Positions 35,343-48,364 of a stretch of DNA of 64,000 nucleotides are shown in pieces; position 1 is the first letter of the stretch, and the number at the start of each line of letters is the position of its first letter. The position numbers and the translations under genes were made by a program. Source of the stretch: Yamagishiella unicocca (taxonomy: Eukaryota > Chlorophyta > Chlorophyceae > Chlamydomonadales > Volvocaceae); contig BDSL01000063.1 of NCBI GenBank assembly GCA_003116995.1, positions 372,001 to 436,000 of the forward strand, written 5' to 3'. Below the pieces are notes generated by a model. The model did no database searches and was not told the origin of the DNA. It was given only the letters and a program-made list of their open reading frames with translations.

Positions 35343-36936
35343 CTGTGGACCCGTCCAGCGATGCAAGTGGCGGCGTGCCGTGCAGCCAATCGCCCAGGTC
35401 TGTGGACCCGTCCAGCGGTGCAGGTGCAAGCATGCCTAGCAGCTAATCGCCCAGGTCCGTGGACCCGTCCAGCGATGCAATTGACAGCGTGCCGTGCAGC
35501 TAATCGCCCAGGTCTGTGGACCCGTCCAGCGATGCAAGTGGCGGCGTGCCGTGCAGCTAATTGCCCAGATCAGCGGACCCGTCCAGCGATGCAAGTGGCG
35601 GCGTGCCGTGCAGCTAATCGCCCAGATCAGCGGACCCGTCCAGCGATGCAAGTGGCGGCGTGCCGTGCAGCTAATCGCCCAGGTCAGCGGACCCGTCCAG
35701 CGATGCAAGTGGCGGCGTGCCGTGCAGCCAATCGCCCAGGTCTGTGGACCCGTCCAGCGATGAAAGTGCCAGCGTGCCGTGCAGCTAATCGCCCAGGTCT
35801 GTGGACCCGTCCAGCGATGCAAGTGGCGGCGTGCCGTGCAGCTAATCGCCCAGATCAGCGGACCCGTCCAGCGATGAAAGTGCCAGCGTGCCGTGCGGCC
35901 AATCGCTCAGGTCTGTGGACCCGTCCAGCGATGCAATTGACAGCGTGCCGTGCAGCTAATCGCTCAGGTCTGTGGACCCGTCCAGCGATGCAAGTGGCGG
36001 CGTGACGTGCAGCTAATCGCCCAGGTCCGTGAACCCGTCCAGCGATGCAATCGACAGCGTGCCGTGCAGCCAATCGCTCAGGTCTGTGGACCCGTCCAGC
36101 GATGCAAGTGGCGGCGTGACGTGCAGCTAATCGCCCAGGTCCGTGAACCCGTCCAGCGATGCAATCGACAGCGTGCCGTGCAGCCAATCGCCCAGATCAG
36201 CGGACCCGTCCAGCGATGCAATTGACAGCGTGCCGTGCAGCTAATCGCCCAGGTCTGTGGACCCGTCCAGCGATGCAAGTGGCGGCGTGCCGTGCAGCTA
36301 ATCGCCCAGATCAGCGGACCCGTCCAGCGATGCAAGTGCCGGCGTGCCGTGCAGCTAATCGCCCAGGTCAGCGGACCCGTCCAGCGATGCAAGTGGCGGC
36401 GTGCCGTGCAGCCAATCGCCCAGGTCTGTGGACCCGTCCAGCGATGAAAGTGCCAGCGTGCCGTGCGGCCAATCGCCCAGGTCTGTGGACCCGTCCAGCG
36501 ATGCAATCGACAGCGTGCCGTGCAGCCAATCGCTCAGGTCTGTGGACCCGTCCAGCGATGCAAGTGGCGGCGTGACGTGCAGCTAATCGCCCAGGTCCGT
36601 GAACCCGTCCAGCGATGCAATCGACAGCGTGCCGTGCAGCCAATCGCCCAGATCAGCGGACCCGTCCAGCGATGCAATTGACAGCGTGCCGTGCAGCTAA
36701 TCGCCCAGGTCTGTGGACCCGTCCAGCGATGCAAGTGGCGGCGTGCCGTGCAGCTAATCGCCCAGATCAGCGGACCCGTCCAGCGATGCAAGTGCCGGCG
36801 TATCGTGCAGCTAATCGCCCAGGTCAGCGGACCCGTCCAGCGATGCAGGTGCAAGCGTGCCGTGCAGCCAATCGCCCAGGTCTGTGTCTGTGCAATTGAC
36901 AGCGTGTCGTGCAGCTAATCGGCGTCGTGCAGCTAA

Positions 36937-37149
36937 GCGGCGGGTTGATATACAACAATGGGGCCGGCCCGCTCGTCGGTGGTGCCCAGCTGCGCGCGAA
37001 CCCGTCTATGCCTAGCGCAGTCGGGTTCCAGTACCGCGAGTAGAATGCCCCCGGCACTTTCGTGGTGTGTTCATTAGCGAAGAGGTCGCAGGCCGGGCGG
37101 CGGCCTGAGAGTTCCGGCTGGGGAGCAAATCCTGCTCATACACCCGTTT
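36937..37149 (-). mobile_element. Retroelement piece inside satellite, copy 2
   Basis: A copy of 31728-31940 with the C run intact. Together with its satellite flanks it is repeated 1807 bp further on. Confidence 0.9.
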
Positions 37150-38743
37150 CTGTGGACCCGTCCAGCGATGCAAGTGGCGGCGTGCCGTGCAGCCAATCGC
37201 CCAGGTCTGTGGACCCGTCCAGCGGTGCAGGTGCAAGCATGCCTAGCAGCTAATCGCCCAGGTCCGTGGACCCGTCCAGCGATGCAATTGACAGCGTGCC
37301 GTGCAGCTAATCGCCCAGGTCTGTGGACCCGTCCAGCGATGCAAGTGGCGGCGTGCCGTGCAGCTAATTGCCCAGATCAGCGGACCCGTCCAGCGATGCA
37401 AGTGGCGGCGTGCCGTGCAGCTAATCGCCCAGATCAGCGGACCCGTCCAGCGATGCAAGTGGCGGCGTGCCGTGCAGCTAATCGCCCAGGTCAGCGGACC
37501 CGTCCAGCGATGCAAGTGGCGGCGTGCCGTGCAGCCAATCGCCCAGGTCTGTGGACCCGTCCAGCGATGAAAGTGCCAGCGTGCCGTGCAGCTAATCGCC
37601 CAGGTCTGTGGACCCGTCCAGCGATGCAAGTGGCGGCGTGCCGTGCAGCTAATCGCCCAGATCAGCGGACCCGTCCAGCGATGAAAGTGCCAGCGTGCCG
37701 TGCGGCCAATCGCTCAGGTCTGTGGACCCGTCCAGCGATGCAATTGACAGCGTGCCGTGCAGCTAATCGCTCAGGTCTGTGGACCCGTCCAGCGATGCAA
37801 GTGGCGGCGTGACGTGCAGCTAATCGCCCAGGTCCGTGAACCCGTCCAGCGATGCAATCGACAGCGTGCCGTGCAGCCAATCGCTCAGGTCTGTGGACCC
37901 GTCCAGCGATGCAAGTGGCGGCGTGACGTGCAGCTAATCGCCCAGGTCCGTGAACCCGTCCAGCGATGCAATCGACAGCGTGCCGTGCAGCCAATCGCCC
38001 AGATCAGCGGACCCGTCCAGCGATGCAATTGACAGCGTGCCGTGCAGCTAATCGCCCAGGTCTGTGGACCCGTCCAGCGATGCAAGTGGCGGCGTGCCGT
38101 GCAGCTAATCGCCCAGATCAGCGGACCCGTCCAGCGATGCAAGTGCCGGCGTGCCGTGCAGCTAATCGCCCAGGTCAGCGGACCCGTCCAGCGATGCAAG
38201 TGGCGGCGTGCCGTGCAGCCAATCGCCCAGGTCTGTGGACCCGTCCAGCGATGAAAGTGCCAGCGTGCCGTGCGGCCAATCGCCCAGGTCTGTGGACCCG
38301 TCCAGCGATGCAATCGACAGCGTGCCGTGCAGCCAATCGCTCAGGTCTGTGGACCCGTCCAGCGATGCAAGTGGCGGCGTGACGTGCAGCTAATCGCCCA
38401 GGTCCGTGAACCCGTCCAGCGATGCAATCGACAGCGTGCCGTGCAGCCAATCGCCCAGATCAGCGGACCCGTCCAGCGATGCAATTGACAGCGTGCCGTG
38501 CAGCTAATCGCCCAGGTCTGTGGACCCGTCCAGCGATGCAAGTGGCGGCGTGCCGTGCAGCTAATCGCCCAGATCAGCGGACCCGTCCAGCGATGCAAGT
38601 GCCGGCGTATCGTGCAGCTAATCGCCCAGGTCAGCGGACCCGTCCAGCGATGCAGGTGCAAGCGTGCCGTGCAGCCAATCGCCCAGGTCTGTGTCTGTGC
38701 AATTGACAGCGTGTCGTGCAGCTAATCGGCGTCGTGCAGCTAA

Positions 38744-38956
38744 GCGGCGGGTTGATATACAACAATGGGGCCGGCCCGCTCGTCGGTGGTGCCCAGCTGC
38801 GCGCGAACCCGTCTATGCCTAGCGCAGTCGGGTTCCAGTACCGCGAGTAGAATGCCCCCGGCACTTTCGTGGTGTGTTCATTAGCGAAGAGGTCGCAGGC
38901 CGGGCGGCGGCCTGAGAGTTCCGGCTGGGGAGCAAATCCTGCTCATACACCCGTTT
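38744..38956 (-). mobile_element. Retroelement piece inside satellite, copy 3
   Basis: Part of the 1807-bp higher-order unit; looks identical to the copy at 36937. Confidence 0.9.
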
Positions 38957-41900
38957 CTGTGGACCCGTCCAGCGATGCAAGTGGCGGCGTGCCGTGCAGC
39001 CAATCGCCCAGGTCTGTGGACCCGTCCAGCGGTGCAGGTGCAAGCATGCCTAGCAGCTAATCGCCCAGGTCCGTGGACCCGTCCAGCGATGCAATTGACA
39101 GCGTGCCGTGCAGCTAATCGCCCAGGTCTGTGGACCCGTCCAGCGATGCAAGTGGCGGCGTGCCGTGCAGCTAATTGCCCAGATCAGCGGACCCGTCCAG
39201 CGATGCAAGTGGCGGCGTGCCGTGCAGCTAATCGCCCAGATCAGCGGACCCGTCCAGCGATGCAAGTGGCGGCGTGCCGTGCAGCTAATCGCCCAGGTCA
39301 GCGGACCCGTCCAGCGATGCAAGTGGCGGCGTGCCGTGCAGCCAATCGCCCAGGTCTGTGGACCCGTCCAGCGATGAAAGTGCCAGCGTGCCGTGCAGCT
39401 AATCGCCCAGGTCTGTGGACCCGTCCAGCGATGCAAGTGGCGGCGTGCCGTGCAGCTAATCGCCCAGATCAGCGGACCCGTCCAGCGATGAAAGTGCCAG
39501 CGTGCCGTGCGGCCAATCGCTCAGGTCTGTGGACCCGTCCAGCGATGCAATTGACAGCGTGCCGTGCAGCTAATCGCTCAGGTCTGTGGACCCGTCCAGC
39601 GATGCAAGTGGCGGCGTGACGTGCAGCTAATCGCCCAGGTCCGTGAACCCGTCCAGCGATGCAATCGACAGCGTGCCGTGCAGCCAATCGCTCAGGTCTG
39701 TGGACCCGTCCAGCGATGCAAGTGGCGGCGTGACGTGCAGCTAATCGCCCAGGTCCGTGAACCCGTCCAGCGATGCAATCGACAGCGTGCCGTGCAGCCA
39801 ATCGCCCAGATCAGCGGACCCGTCCAGCGATGCAATTGACAGCGTGCCGTGCAGCTAATCGCCCAGGTCTGTGGACCCGTCCAGCGATGCAAGTGGCGGC
39901 GTGCCGTGCAGCTAATCGCCCAGATCAGCGGACCCGTCCAGCGATGCAAGTGGCGGCGTGCCGTGCAGCTAATCGCCCAGGTCAGCGGACCCGTCCAGCG
40001 ATGCAAGTGGCGGCGTGCCGTGCAGCCAATCGCCCAGGTCTGTGGACCCGTCCAGCGATGAAAGTGCCAGCGTGCCGTGCAGCTAATCGCCCAGGTCTGT
40101 GGACCCGTCCAGCGATGCAAGTGGCGGCGTGCCGTGCAGCTAATCGCCCAGATCAGCGGACCCGTCCAGCGATGAAAGTGCCAGCGTGCCGTGCGGCCAA
40201 TCGCTCAGGTCTGTGGACCCGTCCAGCGATGCAATTGACAGCGTGCCGTGCAGCTAATCGCTCAGGTCTGTGGACCCGTCCAGCGATGCAAGTGGCGGCG
40301 TGACGTGCAGCTAATCGCCCAGGTCCGTGAACCCGTCCAGCGATGCAATCGACAGCGTGCCGTGCAGCCAATCGCTCAGGTCTGTGGACCCGTCCAGCGA
40401 TGCAAGTGGCGGCGTGACGTGCAGCTAATCGCCCAGGTCCGTGAACCCGTCCAGCGATGCAATCGACAGCGTGCCGTGCAGCCAATCGCCCAGATCAGCG
40501 GACCCGTCCAGCGATGCAATTGACAGCGTGCCGTGCAGCTAATCGCCCAGGTCTGTGGACCCGTCCAGCGATGCAAGTGGCGGCGTGCCGTGCAGCTAAT
40601 CGCCCAGATCAGCGGACCCGTCCAGCGATGCAAGTGCCGGCGTGCCGTGCAGCTAATCGCCCAGGTCAGCGGACCCGTCCAGCGATGCAAGTGGCGGCGT
40701 GCCGTGCAGCCAATCGCCCAGGTCTGTGGACCCGTCCAGCGATGAAAGTGCCAGCGTGCCGTGCGGCCAATCGCCCAGGTCTGTGGACCCGTCCAGCGAT
40801 GCAATTGACAGCGTGCCGTGCAGCTAATCGCTCAGGTCTGTGGACCCGTCCAGCGATGCAAGTGGCGGCGTGACGTGCAGCTAATCGCCCAGGTCCGTGA
40901 ACCCGTCCAGCGATGCAATCGACAGCGTGCCGTGCAGCCAATCGCTCAGGTCTGTGGACCCGTCCAGCGATGCAAGTGGCGGCGTGACGTGCAGCTAATC
41001 GCTCAGGTCTGTGGACCCGTCCAGCGATGCAAGTGGCGGCGTGACGTGCAGCTAATCGCCCAGGTCCGTGAACCCGTCCAGCGATGCAATCGACAGCGTG
41101 CCGTGCAGCCAATCGCCCAGGTCTGTGGACCCGTCCAGCGGTGCAAGTGCCGGCGTGACGTGCAGCTAATCGCCCAGGTCAGCGGACCCGTCCAGCGGTG
41201 CAGGTGCAAGCATGCCTAGCAGTTAAATCGCCCAGGTCTGTGGACCCGTCCAGCGATGAAAGTGCCAGCGTGCCGTGCAGCCAATCGCCCAGATCAGCGG
41301 ACCCGTCCAGCGATGCAATTGACAGCGTGCCGTGCAGCTAATCGCCCAGGTCTATGGACCCGTCCAGCGATGCAAGTGGCGGCGTGCCGTGCAGCTAATC
41401 GCCCAGGTCAGCGGACCCGTCCAGCGATGCAAGTGGCGGCGTGCCGTGCAGCCAATCGCCCAGGTCTGTGGACCCGTCCAGCGATGAAAGTGCCAGCGTG
41501 CCGTGCGGCCAATCGCCCAGGTCTGTGGACCCGTCCAGCGATGCAAGTGGCGGCGTGACGTGCAGCTAATCGCCCAGGTCCGTGAACCCGTCCAGCGATG
41601 CAATCGACAGCGTGCCGTGCAGCCAATCGCCCAGATCAGCGGACCCGTCCAGCGATGCAATTGACAGCGTGCCGTGCAGCTAATCGCCCAGGTCTGTGGA
41701 CCCGTCCAGCGATGCAAGTGCCGGCGTGCCGTGCAGCTAATCGCCCAGATCAGCGGACCCGTCCAGCGATGCAAGTGCCGGCGTATCGTGCAGCTAATCG
41801 CCCAGGTCAGCGGACCCGTCCAGCGGTGCAGGTGCAAGCATGCCTAGCAGCTAATCGCCCAGGTCCGTGGACCCGTCCAGCGATGCAAGTGCCAGCGTGC

Positions 41901-42032
41901 CGTGCGGCTTATCGCCCAGGTCAGCGGACCCGTCCAGCGATGCAGGTGCAAGCGTGCCGTGCAGCCAATCGCCCAGGTCTGTGTCTGTGCATTTACAGCG
42001 TGTCGTGCAGCTAATCGGCGTCGTGCAGCTAA

Positions 42033-42245
42033 GCGGCGGGTTGATATACAACAATGGGGCCGGCCCGCTCGTCGGTGGTGCCCAGCTGCGCGCGAACCCG
42101 TCTATGCCTAGCGCAGTCGGGTTCCAGTACCGCGAGTAGAATGCCCCCGGCACTTTCGTGGTGTGTTCATTAGCGAAGAGGTCGCAGGCCGGGCGGCGGC
42201 CTGAGAGTTCCGGCTGGGGAGCAAATCCTACTCATACACCCGTTT
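42033..42245 (-). mobile_element. Retroelement piece inside satellite, copy 4
   Basis: Copy with small differences (CCTACTCATA instead of CCTGCTCATA at the right end), shared with the copy 1122 bp further on. Confidence 0.9.
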
Positions 42246-43154
42246 CTGTGGACCCGTCCAGCGATGCAAGTACCGGCGTGCCGTGCAGCCAATCGCCCAG
42301 GTCTGTGGACCCGTCCAGCGGTGCAAGTGGCGGCGTGCCGTGCAGCCAATAGCCCAGGTCTGTGGACCCGTCCAGCGATGCAAGTGCCGGCGTGACGTGC
42401 AGCTAATCGCCCAGGTCAGCGGACCCGTCCAGCGGTGCAGGTGCAAGCATGCCTAGCAGCTAATCGCCCAGGTCCGTGGACCCGTCCAGCGATGCAATTG
42501 ACAGCGTGCCGTGCAGCTAATCGCCCAGGTCAGCGGACCCGTCCAGCGATGCAAGTGGCGGCGTGCCGTGCAGCCAATCGCCCAGATCAGCGGACCCGTC
42601 CAGCGATGCAAGTGCCGGCGTGACGTGCAGCTAATCGCCCAGGTCAGCGGACCCGTCCAGCGATGCAAGTGGCGGCGTGACGTGCAGCTAATCGCCCAGG
42701 TCCGTGAACCCGTCCAGCGATGCAATCGACAGCGTGCCGTGCAGCCAATCGCCCAGATCAGCGGACCCGTCCAGCGATGCAATTGACAGCGTGCCGTGCA
42801 GCTAATCGCCCAGGTCTGTGGACCCGTCCAGCGATGCAAGTGCTGGCGTGCCGTGCAGCTAATCGCCCAGGTCAGCGGACCCGTCCAGCGATGCAAGTGC
42901 CGGCGTGCCGTGCAGCTAATCGCCCAGATCAGCGGACCCGTCCAGCGGTGCAGGTGCAAGCATGCCTAGCAGCTAATCGCCCAGGTCCGTGGACCCGTCC
43001 AGCGATGCAAGTGCCAGCGTGCCGTGCGGCTTATCGCCCAGGTCAGCGGACCCGTCCAGCGATGCAGGTGCAAGCGTGCCGTGCAGCCAATCGCCCAGGT
43101 CTGTGTCTGTGCATTTACAGCGTGTCGTGCAGCTAATCGGCGTCGTGCAGCTAA

Positions 43155-43367
43155 GCGGCGGGTTGATATACAACAATGGGGCCGGCCCGCTCGTCGGTGG
43201 TGCCCAGCTGCGCGCGAACCCGTCTATGCCTAGCGCAGTCGGGTTCCAGTACCGCGAGTAGAATGCCCCCGGCACTTTCGTGGTGTGTTCATTAGCGAAG
43301 AGGTCGCAGGCCGGGCGGCGGCCTGAGAGTTCCGGCTGGGGAGCAAATCCTACTCATACACCCGTTT
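43155..43367 (-). mobile_element. Retroelement piece inside satellite, copy 5
   Basis: Second member of the 1122-bp pair, with the same CCTACTCATA variant. Confidence 0.9.
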
Positions 43368-45775
43368 CTGTGGACCCGTCCAGCGATGCAAGTACCGGCG
43401 TGCCGTGCAGCCAATCGCCCAGGTCTGTGGACCCGTCCAGCGGTGCAAGTGGCGGCGTGCCGTGCAGCCAATAGCCCAGGTCTGTGGACCCGTCCAGCGA
43501 TGCAAGTGCCGGCGTGACGTGCAGCTAATCGCCCAGGTCAGCGGACCCGTCCAGCGGTGCAGGTGCAAGCATGCCTAGCAGCTAATCGCCCAGGTCCGTG
43601 GACCCGTCCAGCGATGCAATTGACAGCGTGCCGTGCAGCTAATCGCCCAGGTCAGCGGACCCGTCCAGCGATGCAAGTGGCGGCGTGCCGTGCAGCCAAT
43701 CGCCCAGGTCTGTGAACCCGTCCAGCGATGAAAGTGCCAGCGTGCCGTGCGGCCAATCGCCCAGGTCTGTGGACCCGTCCAGCGATGCAATTGACAGCGT
43801 GCCGTGCAGCTAATCGCTCAGGTCTGTGGACCCGTCCAGCGATGCAAGTGGCGGCGTGACGTGCAGCTAATCGCCCAGGTCCGTGAACCCGTCCAGCGAT
43901 GCAATCGACAGCGTGCCGTGCAGCCAATCGCCCAGATCAGCGGACCCGTCCAGCGATGCAATTGACAGCGTGCCGTGCAGCTAATCGCCCAGGTCTGTGG
44001 ACCCGTCCAGCGATGCAAGTGCCGGCGTGCAGTGCAGCTAATCGCCTAGGTCAGCGGACCTGTCCAGCGATGCAAGTGCCGGCGTGCCTAGCAGCTAATC
44101 GCCCAGGTCAGCGGACCCGTCCAGCGATGCAAGTGCCCGCGTGCCGTGCAGCTAATCGCTAAGGTCTACGGACCCCTTCGGCGGTGCAATAGGCAGCGCG
44201 TCGAATACCGAGCCGATGCCGATGCGGATGCGTGTGGCTAAACGCCTACCAAAGCAAGGGCTAGCGGGCCGTACCGCTAGTTCTCTAAGTCGCGCCAGGG
44301 AGCTAGCGGACCGTTCCGCCTCGCGAACTACGCATCTTCTTCCCTGTACGCTGGCACGCGCGAACTGTCGACACTTACGTGGCTCTGCGATTGATGTGAC
44401 ATGGAGGCCAGCTGTAGACCGCGCGTAGGATCTGTTGACGGTTTGAATTGTTGCGCGCCTTGTGTGGTTTTGGCTCACGTAGCCGTGGAGCCGGGTGATG
44501 CCTGTGGACACGCAGCTCCGCTGCTTTACGAGCCGAAGTAGGGCTCGGGGCGTAGTGCTGGGGCCGCGGTGAAGAATGGCGCCGCTGACCCGTTTGAACC
44601 CGCTTGACCAATGACCCGATGATCTGGCCGCGGGACACGCGATAATATAGGACTAACGTGTCTTGGGTAGTCTTCAGGTGTGGATCGCCTCGGCCCGCCT
44701 CAACGGGGCGTGAACTGTTCGCGCGCAGAATTCGCGCGCGCTATTTGCCAACAAACCGGTCCAAAATAGCGCGTAAATGAAACGCTGCTTATTGTAAGGT
44801 TACAGCGGTGTTAATGGCAATCATGGGAGGCGTCTACCCTGCGCTCCCAAATCGAATGAAGTTGCCAAGTGGGCCTCCCGTCGTACCGCCCGGGATCCCG
44901 CGCCCTTTCTTTCTGTACCGGCGCTTCGGTAACTCTCACAGCAGCGACAGACGCGATGCCGCCCGCTACCACTGTCTTTGCACCTAACTTAGCCGCAGCT
45001 CCCCACGACCCAGCGGACGCTCCCTGAGTCGACTGACACCGAATAGCTGCTAGGTTCAGGCCGCGCTTAGCGGTGGGCCCTGGGCCCTGCCAGCCGTAAG
45101 GGCCTCGGTTGCCGAATAAGCCGGACATGACGACTATTATAGATAGCGATAATTATAGAGAAAGGATAGGTATCAGGTTGCTGAACGCGACGGAGCTGAG
45201 CATCAATAGGCCCGTTTCTATGCTTTTTGGTTTCGGCCGCTTCTACTTTGTACGTAGGAAGCGCGTAGGAACCGTACAAGCGCTGTTTCCATGGACCTCC
45301 AGGAACCAGACCGGAACCAAGAGATTTCTTGAGCAACTGGAATATATGATCTTCGACAAATACATTAGGAAATAAGAACAGTCCCTTGGCGCTATTGGCA
45401 CCTCAAAGCGAAGTCACTTTCAATAGGGCACCCATAAACCAGCAGGTCGTCGCCCTACTTATCGCTTTGCAACAATACAAACTTCATTGTCTGTGTTGTT
45501 GCAAGCTCATTTACCGTCAATATATCAATATTGGACTGATTGCTGACAACGCCCGAAGGATGTTGGTCGTTTTGCGACGGGTGCCCAAAGAAGTTCTTGC
45601 TTGTCCGATGGCTTGCATACGCAGTCGGGCATAAAAGGTTACTGAATCAAGGCTTCATATCTTCTAGTATTACCACAGACATCAAGATGTCTGAAAATTG
45701 CCTTTGGGAGTGCGCAATTCCTTCCTCTGAAGACGCGCGCTGAATAATTTACCAACAGAAAAGCCCGCGTGTTTC

Positions 45776-46075
45776 AGTAGAATGCGAGTATTACAAGGGA
45801 TCCAGAACGGCGGAAGCGCAACCAGGCGGGCCCGATGGGCCAGACCACGACACAGGTCACTGGGCAAAAGAGCCCGCCCTCACCGGCCGGGAAGGGGCAA
45901 AAGCCGAAGGCAGCCAAACACGAGGACACGGAGAAGGCAGCACGCACAACTCAGTAGAATGCGAGGATTACAAGGGAGCCAGAACGGCTCAAGCGCGGAA
46001 GCGCAACCAGGCGGGCCCGATGGGCCAGACCACGACACAGGTCACTGGGCAAAAGCGCCCAGTAGAATGCCCATT
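45776..46075 (+). repeat. Direct repeats starting CAGTAGAATGC
   Basis: CAGTAGAATGC recurs at about 45776, 45953 and 46060. The first two are followed by ~95 bp of nearly the same sequence, including GCGCAACCAGGCGGGCCCGA and GACACAGGTCACTGGGCAAA. Confidence 0.85.
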
Positions 46076-46785
46076 TCTACGCTACGGTGGGACGAGCATC
46101 TCCATAGAAACACTTAGCTCGCGTAGAACGTGGTTTCGGGCCCATAGAAACGGGCCTAATTGCATCATCGTTCTCCGCGATGGTTCGCGTGGGCGTCCAG
46201 GCCAGCGTTGTGCCCGTATTCGATTTGACCCTGGCGCGTAATCTCTTCTTACAAATTAATACGAGGCGTATTCCGCGTATTGGCGTATTAATAAATGGAT
46301 TGATTTCCGCGTACGGCATAGCGGCAATCGTTAGAACTCATGGGTCATGGCCGCGTATCCATGGAAGTCATGTCCCGGACTATCGCCACTGCAATTGACA
46401 GCCATGACACGGCAATTGGCAATTGCCAATTGAGCCAATTGTCCGGCAATTCACATTACCAATCGCCAACTGCCTTCCCAAATGCTTCGCCTGCTACTAC
46501 TGAACTGAACAGAGTCAATTACCGGACAGAGCTTATGTAGGCGGTGTCGCTGAGCCGCTCCCGCTCCACATACATTGCAGACTATGCACGCTTATGGGCA
46601 GCAGGATGAAGCAATTTTGTTGGGCAAGAAGAGTTGTTGTTGGCTTTCAGTGTTTGGTTTACAAGTGGGCCAGGAGGGCCAGGGCCCTGCGTAAGGGTTT
46701 GACGAAAATTGCAAGCCTTGAGTCGTTGTGTGAGGATTGCGTGCTGAAGTTGGCCGCCGTTCCAATCCACGGGTCAGTTATCCTT

Positions 46786-47140
46786 ATCCGCCGGGCACGG
46801 TTTCCAATACGCAGGTTGCCAATCCCAATACGCCGGGGCACGGTTTTCAATACGCAGGTTGCTAATCCTAATACGCCGGGGCACGGTTTCCAATACGCAG
46901 GTTGCTAATCCCAGTACGCCAGGGCACGGTTTCAAATACGCAGGTTGCTAATCCAATATCGCCGGGGCACGGTTTTCAATACGCAGGTTGCTAATCCCAG
47001 TACGCCGGGGCACGGTTTCCAGTCCACAGGTTGTTAATCCCAATACGCCGGGGCACGGTTTCCAATACGCAGGTTGTTAATCCCAGTACGCCGGGGCACG
47101 GTTTCCAATACGCAGGTTGCTAATCCTAATACGCCACCGT
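46786..47140 (+). repeat. 43-bp tandem repeat
   Basis: About eight copies of a unit with CGCCGGGGCACGGTTTCCAA and TACGCAGGTTGCTAATCCCA, lightly diverged. Confidence 0.92.
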
Positions 47141-47221
47141 GACCGACGCCTAAACTAATCCGGGGGGGATGCCCACCCTCTGTGTGAATTTGTAAGGGTA
47201 AGAGTGCTAATTTATGGTGTC

Positions 47222-48105
47222 CGTTGGAATTGTGAAGGGGTATGTAAGCCATGTTTACAGGGATAGAGGGGAATGTGACGGGGTGTGCCGGTTATCAATT
47301 ACATCGACTAGGGCATTCTGGCTTCAGTCAAGCCAGTCTCGTCTTGACTCTATAGAACTAATTAGCACTGGGTTGTAACGCGCTAAAGGGCCTTTTTTGG
47401 TACGCACACGTATCTGGTCTGTAAAGCCATGACGTTGCTAGTTATGCAGTAAACACGTTGTGGTACCTAAAGTTGTGCTTGTGTGAAAGTGCATATGCAG
47501 GAAGCCTTAAAAGAGGCACGTTGGGAATTGTGAAGGGGTATGTAGAGGTATTTTACAGGGATAGTAGGAGTTGCAGGGGGTTAGCCGGTTCGCGATTTGA
47601 CAGACTAGGGATTAGGGCTGAATACAAAACGGTAAAAAACCGATTGCTGCGCGTGTGTACTCGCACTCTAAAGCTGTACGTGTGCCAGTTATGCTGGAAA
47701 CACGTCTCTGTACCTGATTGTGTACTTGTGTGAAAGTGTAAGCGTACGTAAGCATGTTTAAGGTATCTTAAGGAATTGTGAGGGGGGATGTAAAGGTATT
47801 TTACAGGGATCGAAGGGGATGCGTGACCGTTATTCGCCGGTTAGCGATTATATATCGACTAGGGCATTAGAGCTGTCTGATAAGCGGCAAAACCTGGGTT
47901 GGTACGCTTTACGTTGTGCGTCTGTAAAGCTGTACGTGTGCTAATAATGCTGAAAAGGCGTGTCAGTACCTAGAGTTGTGTTCGTGTGAAGTTGTAGGTG
48001 TAGAAAGCGGTGAAACAGGTGTCGTAAGGAATTGTGAAGGGGTATGTAGAGGTATTTTACAGGGATAGAGGGAGTTGCGGGGTGGTTAGTCGGTTAGGTG
48101 GCCCC
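47222..48105 (+). repeat. Diverged tandem repeat of ~250-300 bp
   Basis: Four copies anchored by GGAATTGTGAAGGGGTATGT and TTTTACAGGGATAG, starting near 47228, 47524, 47772 and 48028 (spacings 296, 248 and 256). Shared later parts include CGACTAGGGCATT and a GTGTGAA segment. Confidence 0.88.
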
Positions 48106-48250
48106 TCAGCTGGGCGAACTCAAACCAACTTTGCGCAACATGCATGGCGCACCGATCAAGAGCACAGGGGGCTCCAGATGACGTACTCAACCTTAACCCT
48201 TAACTACATTCTTGTTCGAAAAGTTCGCAGAACCAAGGAAGGAACATGCG

Positions 48251-48255
48251 TTACA
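48251..48255 (-). terminator. TGTAA polyadenylation motif, katG
   Basis: TTACA on plus (TGTAA on minus), about 180 nt beyond the catalase-peroxidase stop. Confidence 0.45.
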
Positions 48256-48364
48256 TGGCCCCCCTCGCGCGCAATTCGGCCAGGTGCCGACCGCACCGCA
48301 ACACCGCCAGTCTCCCGCCAGCGAGCCCTGGCGGCACCTGTCCCCGCCAGCGAGCTACGATCAA

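Larger units (their letters stand above)
31941..44170. repeat. 57-bp satellite with higher-order structure
   Basis: About 190 copies of a 57-bp unit (19 codons) containing GTGGACCCGTCCAGCGATGC and CGTGCAGCTAATCGCCCAGG, differing by a few variable positions (GTCTGTGG/GTCAGCGG/GTCCGTGA; GTGGCGGC/GTGCCGGC/TTGACAGC). Larger periods are visible: 570 bp (copies at 32377, 32947 and 33517), 684 bp (39564 and 40248), 1122 bp (42033 and 43155) and 1807 bp (37168 and 38975). Five retroelement pieces interrupt it. Long open frames here are a by-product of the period and are broken by GTGACGTG or TAATCG variants; I do not consider them genes. Confidence 0.97.

Noticed and set aside
31941..44170. Dozens of 60-214-codon frames with a 19-residue period
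   Set aside because: Produced by the 57-bp satellite in both directions, interrupted by unit variants, with no gene signals.
31941..44170. CRISPR-like array
   Set aside because: Units are contiguous 57-mers without unique spacers, and the genome is eukaryotic.
44811..45128. 105-codon minus frame starting MSGLFGNRG
   Set aside because: Looks mildly protein-like but has no recognisable family, splice or transcript support.
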